Source: an uncultured bacterium (lineage in GTDB: Bacteria > Cyanobacteriota > Vampirovibrionia > Gastranaerophilales > Gastranaerophilaceae). From it: 64,000 bases of DNA. This document shows, in pieces, positions 58,641 through 64,000 of this stretch (position 1 is its first letter; each line of letters opens with the position of its first letter). The stretch lies in contig URXT01000002.1 of NCBI GenBank assembly GCA_900551915.1, forward strand, positions 41,379 through 105,378, read 5' to 3'. The notes below the pieces were generated by a model, which ran no database searches, was not told where the DNA came from, and saw only the letters and a list, made by a program, of their open reading frames with translations. The position numbers and the translations under genes are program-made.

Positions 58641-60259
58641 ACAGGCAGTTTGTATAAGTTTTCCCTCCGCTTGATTATATCCGGATTTGACAGGTAATCT
58701 TCATATTTACTTCTGCAATTTATGTAACCGTTTGGAGAAATCTCAATAATTCTATCTGCAACTGTCTGTATAAATTGATAATCTTGAGATGTGAAAAGAA
58801 CAGTTCCGGTATAATCAATCAGAGAGTTGTTTAGTGCTGTAATTGCTTCTAAGTCAAGGTGGTTTGTCGGTTCGTCAAAAATCATTACGTTTGCTTCTTC
58901 AATCATCATTTTTGCCAGAATACAGCGAACTTTTTCGCCTCCGGAAAGAACATTAACCTTTTTATCAGCGTCGTCGCCGGAGAAAAGCATTCTTCCCAAA
59001 TATCCGCGAAGGAAGTTTACATGCTGGTCAGGCGAATATTGTGCAAGCCATTGCATTATATTCAAATTGGATTCAAAGTAGAAGTTGTTGTCTTTCGGAA
59101 AATAAGACATTGTAGTTGTAACGCCCCATTTTACCTCCCCTGCGTCAGGTTCGGTTTTTCCTGCCAGAATTTCAAACAGAGTTGATATAATCAGCGGGTC
59201 TTTTGCAATAAAAGCTATTTTTTCACCCTGAACAACTTCGAAACTGAAGTTTTTAAACAAAAGTTCACCGTCAACGGATTTTGTGAGTTTATCCACTGTC
59301 AAAACGTCTTTTCCGGGCATTTTTTTGTAATTAAACCTGATTCTCGGATACTGGCGCGAGGACGGTTTAATTTCTTCAAGCGAAAGTTTATCAAGCATAT
59401 TTTTTCTGGAAGTTGCCTGTTTTGCTTTTGAGGCGTTTGCGCTAAACCTTGCAATAAAGGCTTTTAGTTCTTCCATTTTTTCTTCGGTTTTCTTGTTCTG
59501 TTCTTCTTTTTGTTTCTTGATTAACTGGCTTGCCTGCGACCAGAAAGAATAGTTTCCGGTATAAAGCTGAATGTTTTTGTAGTCAATATCCGCAATATGA
59601 GTACAAACTTTGTCCAAAAAGTTTCTGTCGTGTGAAACCACAATAACAAGATTTGGAAAATCGATTAAGAATTCTTCAAGCCACTTAATTGTGCTGATGT
59701 CAAGGTGGTTTGTCGGTTCGTCTAAAAGCAGAATATCCGGATTTCCGAAAAGTGCCTGAGCTAACAATACGCGTACTTTTTCACTCCCTGCAAGGTCTTT
59801 CATCTGAACGTAATGAAGTTCATCGGCAATCCCAAGTTCAGATAAAAGCGAGGCCGCCATTGATTCTGCCTGCCAGCCGTCAAGTTCTGCAAATTCTTCT
59901 TCCAAATGCGCTGCTTTAATTCCGTCTTCGTCATTAAAATCAGGCTTAGCGTACAAAGCGTCGCGTTCCTTCATAATATCGTAAAGTTTTTTGTGACCCA
60001 TAATAACAGTGTCAATTACGCTGTATTCGTCAAATTCAAAGTGGTTTTGTTTTAAGACTGCAATTCTCTGTCCCTTTGCAATATTAACTTCTCCCGACGT
60101 AGTTTCCAATTCTCCTGAAAGCACTTTTAAAAGTGTGCTTTTACCTGCTCCGTTTGCACCAATTACACCGTAGCAGTTGCCAGGAACAAATTTTATGGTT
60201 ACATTTTCAAAAAGCGTTTGCGACCCAAATCTTACTGTTAATTTATTTGTTGTAATCAT
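58631..60259 (-). CDS. ABC-F ATPase, YbiT type
   Basis: A 542-aa soluble ribosome-associated ABC-F protein. Domain 1 has Walker A GANGAGKST, signature LAGSEKVRV and LLLDEPTNHLD; the linker is Lys-rich (about 240-290). Domain 2 lacks a P-loop (IAFIAKDPLIISTLFEILAG) but keeps LSGGEKVRC and IFDEPTNHLD. The degenerate second Walker A is typical of this subfamily as far as I recall, but its H-loop here reads SQDYQ rather than SHDxQ. AAAGGA precedes ATG 60259. Role: rescue or control of translating ribosomes. Confidence 0.88.
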   Translation of the reverse strand: MITTNKLTVRFGSQTLFENVTIKFVPGNCYGVIGANGAGKSTLLKVLSGELETTSGEVNIAKGQRIAVLKQNHFEFDEYSVIDTVIMGHKKLYDIMKERDALYAKPDFNDEDGIKAAHLEEEFAELDGWQAESMAASLLSELGIADELHYVQMKDLAGSEKVRVLLAQALFGNPDILLLDEPTNHLDISTIKWLEEFLIDFPNLVIVVSHDRNFLDKVCTHIADIDYKNIQLYTGNYSFWSQASQLIKKQKEEQNKKTEEKMEELKAFIARFSANASKAKQATSRKNMLDKLSLEEIKPSSRQYPRIRFNYKKMPGKDVLTVDKLTKSVDGELLFKNFSFEVVQGEKIAFIAKDPLIISTLFEILAGKTEPDAGEVKWGVTTTMSYFPKDNNFYFESNLNIMQWLAQYSPDQHVNFLRGYLGRMLFSGDDADKKVNVLSGGEKVRCILAKMMIEEANVMIFDEPTNHLDLEAITALNNSLIDYTGTVLFTSQDYQFIQTVADRIIEISPNGYINCRSKYEDYLSNPDIIKRRENLYKLPVKK

Positions 60260-60566
60260 TCTTTTTCCTTTTGTCAGCTGAACACTCTATATGGAGTGTA
60301 AAATTTTTCGGCTATATAAACAGTTTAACACAAAAATCCGTAGCGTTAACCTAATTTTTTATTTCAGATATAAAACTGTAATATTATATATAAATTTTTG
60401 TAAAAAATCTGAAATCGGCTAATAGACAAATAAAAAAGCCTAGATTTAATATAATAAGTATTATTTGTAGGAAGTATAAATAGAGCTATAAAAGAAAAAA
60501 AGGAGTTACAGCTTTAAATAAAAGAATAGATGCGATAATGGTTTTACCCATTTAATAAAATAAGTG
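60260..60566. other. Gene-free divergent region between ABC-F and TolC genes
   Basis: It holds ACACTC/GAGTGT (about 60283-60300) in the leader of the ABC-F gene, very AT-rich DNA, and an AAAGGAG at about 60498 that is not followed by a usable start codon. TAAAAT (60556-60561) lies 5 nt before ATG of the TolC-like gene. Confidence 0.4.
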
Positions 60567-61928
60567 ATGAATTTTAGAAGTTTAGGAAAAGTTTTTATAT
60601 TAATAGTGTTTTCGTGTAGTTTGTTAAATTCAGCCGCCGTCGCAGATGAACTTAATTTCAACGATTTTTTGTCAACCGCACTCATAAATTCATACAATCT
60701 TAAAATTTCCAAACTTGAACAGGCAATTTCGCATAAAGGTATAAAAGAAGCCCAATCCGGTTACTATCCTACCTTAAGTGCTTTTGCAACAACAGAAAGA
60801 TATAATGATTTAACAAATGGCAACGCTCAAATCACGGCTGTCGGTAATGAAATTTTGCTTAACCGAAGTTATTATCAAGATATGGCTGCATTGGGTTTGT
60901 CATATAATGTTTTTGACTTTGGCACCCGTCGGAAACAGCTGGAAATTGCAAAAGCCGATGACAAACAAAAAGAACTTCTATTGCAGAAAAATACAAGAGA
61001 TTTGCGCCTTGATACGGTTGATATCTATGGTGAAGCTCTAAATTTATACAAAATTTCTAAAATTAAATCCGAAACCATTGAATTACAAAATGAATTGGTA
61101 TTTATAAACAAACGAATGCGTGAAGCCGGCGAATTGTCTGAAGTTACTCTTGTAGAGAGTGAAATCGAAGCCTCTGAAACCAAAACAGAATTAGCAGAAA
61201 TAAAAAATAATCTCGCAAAAAAGTTATCGGAGGTTTCTTATTATACAAACCAAAATTATGATGTAGATGCCCTTGTTCTGCAGGATTTTCCGGAAAAACC
61301 TGAAAATGTGTCTGTTTCTGACAGATTAATTAAATTAACGGCAGAAATGCTCGAATTTCTTCCGGAAGAGTCTTATGAAGCCAAAGCTGCCGATTTGGAA
61401 ATATTAAAAAAGAAAAAGGAATATGAAATCCAAAAAATAACAAATTATCCGAAAATACGTTTTGACACAAGATATAATTTTTACGGCTCAGACCCGGGTA
61501 ATTTTTTTAACGGTGTCGGAGATATTTCCCAAAGGAGTTTGACAATCCGGCTTTCCGCCTCAATGGTTCTGTTTGATGGTTTTAAAAATACAAGTGCTGT
61601 CGCAAAAAAGAAGCTGGAAATTGAGAAATCAAAGATTGAAAAAGAAAAACAACTTGCCGAGCTAAAGAAAAAGTATGAACAAATCCAGTTGGATGCAAAG
61701 AATTCACTGATTCAATCAGAAAATAATGCAGCAACTTTAGCATTGGTAAACAAGAATCTGGAAAATCTAAAAAGATTAAATGCAGCCGGCTTATCAGCAA
61801 GAGCGGATTGTATAAAAAAGCAGATAGACTTGCTAAAGAAAAAGCAGGAATTGGAGCAGAATCAAATAAGAAATTTTGTTACACAGTATAAGTTAAAAGT
61901 TTTAAGCACAAATCAGACAGAGTTGTAA
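60567..61928 (+). CDS. TolC-family outer-membrane protein
   Basis: A 453-aa protein with signal peptide (MNFRSLGKVFILIVFSCSLL, then NSAAVA) and the OEP helical repeats (EQAISHKGIKEAQSGYYPTLSAFATTERY; EKSKIEKEKQLAELKKKYEQIQLDAKNS). No adaptor or ABC gene is adjacent; instead a Kelch-like gene and a lipase with an RTX-like calcium motif follow, which suggests type I secretion of the lipase. ATG 60567 is used, GTG 60564 is an alternative; no Shine-Dalgarno sequence. Confidence 0.88.
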   Translation: MNFRSLGKVFILIVFSCSLLNSAAVADELNFNDFLSTALINSYNLKISKLEQAISHKGIKEAQSGYYPTLSAFATTERYNDLTNGNAQITAVGNEILLNRSYYQDMAALGLSYNVFDFGTRRKQLEIAKADDKQKELLLQKNTRDLRLDTVDIYGEALNLYKISKIKSETIELQNELVFINKRMREAGELSEVTLVESEIEASETKTELAEIKNNLAKKLSEVSYYTNQNYDVDALVLQDFPEKPENVSVSDRLIKLTAEMLEFLPEESYEAKAADLEILKKKKEYEIQKITNYPKIRFDTRYNFYGSDPGNFFNGVGDISQRSLTIRLSASMVLFDGFKNTSAVAKKKLEIEKSKIEKEKQLAELKKKYEQIQLDAKNSLIQSENNAATLALVNKNLENLKRLNAAGLSARADCIKKQIDLLKKKQELEQNQIRNFVTQYKLKVLSTNQTEL

Positions 61929-62010
61929 ATAATATCATACCATCGGCCAATATGATTTATAAAATAAAGTAATATTATAACAAAATAGGAAGTTTAAAAA
62001 GTTGGAGTTT

Positions 62011-63192
62011 ATGAAAAATAATAAAAAAGTTATTGTTGTTATACTTATCTCGATACTAATTTTAAGTTTATGTTTAATTTCTTATAAACATTATTTATTT
62101 ATTCATAAAAATATACAAACGTATTACATGTTAGATTCTAGAAGTCATTATACTGCGACTCAATTAAAAGATGGCAATATTCTGATTGCTGGAGGTAATA
62201 CTTCGGGTAAGGCTGAAATTTTCAATCCTGTTACTGGAAAGTCGAGTTATACTGGTTCTTTAAATGTTAATCGATTTGCTCATGAAGCATTGTTATTAGA
62301 TGATGGCAATGTTTTGGTCTTTGGTGGCTTATCCCATCCAGATTTGGACATATTAGCAAATGCAGAAATTTATAACTATAACACTCAAAAATTTGAAAAT
62401 ATTGGGAATATAGCTAATTGTCAGAACAAATCTCATAGCAGTCTAACAAAATTAGATAATGGTAATATTCTTATATCCTGTGATAAATCTGCAAGTATAT
62501 ATAATCCTAAAACTAGGAAAATGACAGATATAAAAGATATGCCTTATAATGGAGCAGCCACGAGGACAACAAAGCTTCCAGATGGAAATATATTGCTATT
62601 AGGAAGATTTGTAAAAATTGTAGAAGGTAAAGCTGAAGCAATATTTAGTACCCTTATTTTTGATACAAAAAAATATGTATATAAACCAGTTCCTCAAATG
62701 AATGAAATTGATTTTCCGTCTGTAATTTTTTCTACAAAAGATAAAAAGATTTTCGTTTCTAAATTAGATGATAGTGCTAGTATTGGAGTCTTTCTGTATG
62801 ACCCAATAAATGCTACATATAGAGACATTGGTAAAATTGATGGTGAAAGAACATGCAATGCAGTTTTATTAGAGGATTTAAACGCAATATATTTTGTTGC
62901 AGATAATCAATACCCATCAACACCTCCTACAAATAATATAATAATATTATTAAAAGACTTATTTACTTCAATTTTCCGTCATCCAAACTGTGTTTTGTTC
63001 GATATAAATAGTGGAAAATATAAACATACAGCAATCTGTCCCTTAGATTATAAATATTCAGGCAAGTCGTTTGTCATACCAAATCAAAAATTACTTATAA
63101 TCGGAGGTTCTTCTGCTACTATATTTAAGCCTAATAAAAATAAAGAGATACTTATTATCGATTTAAAGGAGTTAAAACATGGAATTAACTAA
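62011..63192 (+). CDS. Membrane-anchored Kelch-like beta-propeller protein
   Basis: A 393-aa protein: N-terminal membrane helix (VIVVILISILILSLCLIS, about 6-23) and at least five blades with the repeated pattern LxDGNxLIxGG (QLKDGNILIAGGN, LLDDGNVLVFGGL, KLDNGNILISCDK, KLPDGNILLLGRF, QKLLIIGGS). The fold resembles Kelch or galactose-oxidase propellers, here probably periplasmic. ATG 62011 has GGAG only 3 nt upstream; TTG 62002 is the alternative. Its 3' end overlaps the lipase gene by 14 nt, so the two are co-translated. Confidence 0.82.
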   Translation: MKNNKKVIVVILISILILSLCLISYKHYLFIHKNIQTYYMLDSRSHYTATQLKDGNILIAGGNTSGKAEIFNPVTGKSSYTGSLNVNRFAHEALLLDDGNVLVFGGLSHPDLDILANAEIYNYNTQKFENIGNIANCQNKSHSSLTKLDNGNILISCDKSASIYNPKTRKMTDIKDMPYNGAATRTTKLPDGNILLLGRFVKIVEGKAEAIFSTLIFDTKKYVYKPVPQMNEIDFPSVIFSTKDKKIFVSKLDDSASIGVFLYDPINATYRDIGKIDGERTCNAVLLEDLNAIYFVADNQYPSTPPTNNIIILLKDLFTSIFRHPNCVLFDINSGKYKHTAICPLDYKYSGKSFVIPNQKLLIIGGSSATIFKPNKNKEILIIDLKELKHGIN

Positions 63193-64000
63193 AGATGAAA
63201 TGCTAATTAATGCTGTAGAAGCATGTAATGATACTTATAAAAAAGAGAGTGTGTCTTCTCAAACCTCAACTTTAGAATTTATTAATTCTTCTACTGATAC
63301 TGAAATCTACAACTATATAGATCAAACTAATGGTTTTAAGGCTAATTTGTATCTTAATACATATACTGGCAAATATGTTGTTGCTTTTAGCGGTACAAAT
63401 GACAGAAAAGACTTAATATCTGACATACAAATGGGTATAAATTTATTACCTGATCAATTTAATAATGCAGCAATTTTTTTATCGCAGCTTAAAGATAATG
63501 ATGGGAACAAAATTGAGATATCTCAAATTGAATTAATAACAGGACATTCATTAGGAGGCTCGATTGCACAACTAATTGGTTCATTAGAAAAATATAAAAA
63601 TGTTAACGTTGTTACGCTCAATGCTTTTGGGGTAGAACATTTACAATCAAAAATGATTGAGCAGAATTATAAATTATCTTATAACTATTCAAACATAGAT
63701 AATTATATCATTTTAGGAGATATTATATCAACTTCTACAAAACATATTAATGGAGTATCTATCCTCAACCAAAATTTTATCAATGGCATAGCTACTTTTT
63801 TCTTCAAACATTCAGGTCCGCTGACATGGCCTTTTGGTGAATTAATGGCACATAATAACATACTAAATAATGCAAAAATCACCTTCACCTCCGCGCAAAG
63901 TGCAGAAGTACCAAAAGACCCGTTACTAATCGATCTAGACGGGGACGGCATAGAAACAACGCGCGTAGAAAATGGCGTCTATTTCGATCAGGAAAATGAC
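63179..64000 (+). CDS. Class 3 lipase with RTX-like calcium motif (partial, C terminus beyond window)
   Basis: ATG 63179 follows AAAGGAG and the frame stays open to the right edge (274 codons). Nucleophile elbow GHSLGG (Ser124), FSGTNDRKDLISDIQMGINLL and VVTLNAFGVEHL identify a class 3 lipase; it is homologous to the prophage lipase at 15717. After about residue 230 comes DPLLIDLDGDGIETTRVENGVYF, with an EF-hand-like DLDGDG (252-257), a segment common in RTX-type secreted proteins. No signal peptide, in keeping with type I export through TolC. The rest is outside the window. Confidence 0.82.
   Translation, partial: MELTKDEMLINAVEACNDTYKKESVSSQTSTLEFINSSTDTEIYNYIDQTNGFKANLYLNTYTGKYVVAFSGTNDRKDLISDIQMGINLLPDQFNNAAIFLSQLKDNDGNKIEISQIELITGHSLGGSIAQLIGSLEKYKNVNVVTLNAFGVEHLQSKMIEQNYKLSYNYSNIDNYIILGDIISTSTKHINGVSILNQNFINGIATFFFKHSGPLTWPFGELMAHNNILNNAKITFTSAQSAEVPKDPLLIDLDGDGIETTRVENGVYFDQEND

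Noticed and set aside
58631..60259. Loss of the second Walker A in the ABC-F protein as a sign of decay
   Set aside because: As far as I recall, the YbiT-type subfamily regularly has this degenerate P-loop with conserved neighbours, so it is probably normal.

Overview
The window looks like chromosomal DNA from a low-GC, Gram-negative member of the Vampirovibrionia/Melainabacteria (Gastranaerophilales-like gut relatives of Cyanobacteria). This is an inference. It rests on five pseudopilin-like proteins starting with variants of FTMAEVLITLG, on LmeA-like and GerMN envelope proteins of the cyanobacterial type, on two TolC-type outer-membrane proteins, and on many small XRE regulators. No rRNA gene, tRNA gene, CRISPR array or insertion sequence was recognised.

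Layout. 1-5.9 kb: a response-regulator end, S-adenosylmethionine decarboxylase, ribosomal protein S16, an orphan FliI/SctN-type ATPase, two tandem XRE regulators, two related cassettes resembling type I toxin-antitoxin loci, and a ZIP metal transporter. 6.4-16.7 kb: a compact podovirus-like prophage (LuxR-type HTH, amidase, nozzle, capsid, scaffold, adaptor, small terminase, GNAT, portal, large terminase, lipase, small membrane protein). All its genes read rightwards, but in the reverse of the usual order, and no integrase is present. 16.8-32.6 kb: SecA, YchF, a third type I TA-like locus, aldehyde dehydrogenase, a giant GH13 enzyme, S-adenosylhomocysteinase, a DUF475 membrane protein and three pseudopilins, one behind a 12-G tract. 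32.6-41.8 kb: prfA-rnpM-infB, then rbfA-truB-LmeA-GerMN-HicB, with XRE/pseudopilin pairs between infB and rbfA and after the hicB-like gene. 41.8-45.3 kb: dispersed repeats, a four-winged-helix GntR protein, a gene with a pentanucleotide repeat at its predicted transcription start, a row of five hairpins and a ribbon-helix-helix protein. 45.3-48.8 kb: pyrH-frr-cdsA-rnc-rpe. 48.8-58.6 kb: small unknown proteins, TspO, flavodoxin, and a TetR-TolC-HlyD-ABC efflux operon of the CecR/YbhGFSR type. 58.6-64 kb: an ABC-F ATPase, a second TolC, a Kelch-like propeller and the start of a lipase with an RTX-like calcium motif.

Three themes stand out. First, four of five pseudopilin genes are divergently paired with a small XRE repressor gene, and the fifth carries the poly-G tract, so this secreted/pilin family seems to be switched gene by gene. 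Second, three short loci combine a convergent promoter, a hairpin RNA and a hydrophobic mini-protein with a near-perfect Shine-Dalgarno sequence. Third, at least seven genes, mostly HTH regulators, have a -10 box exactly 6 nt before ATG (an eighth has 7 nt), which predicts leaderless mRNAs.
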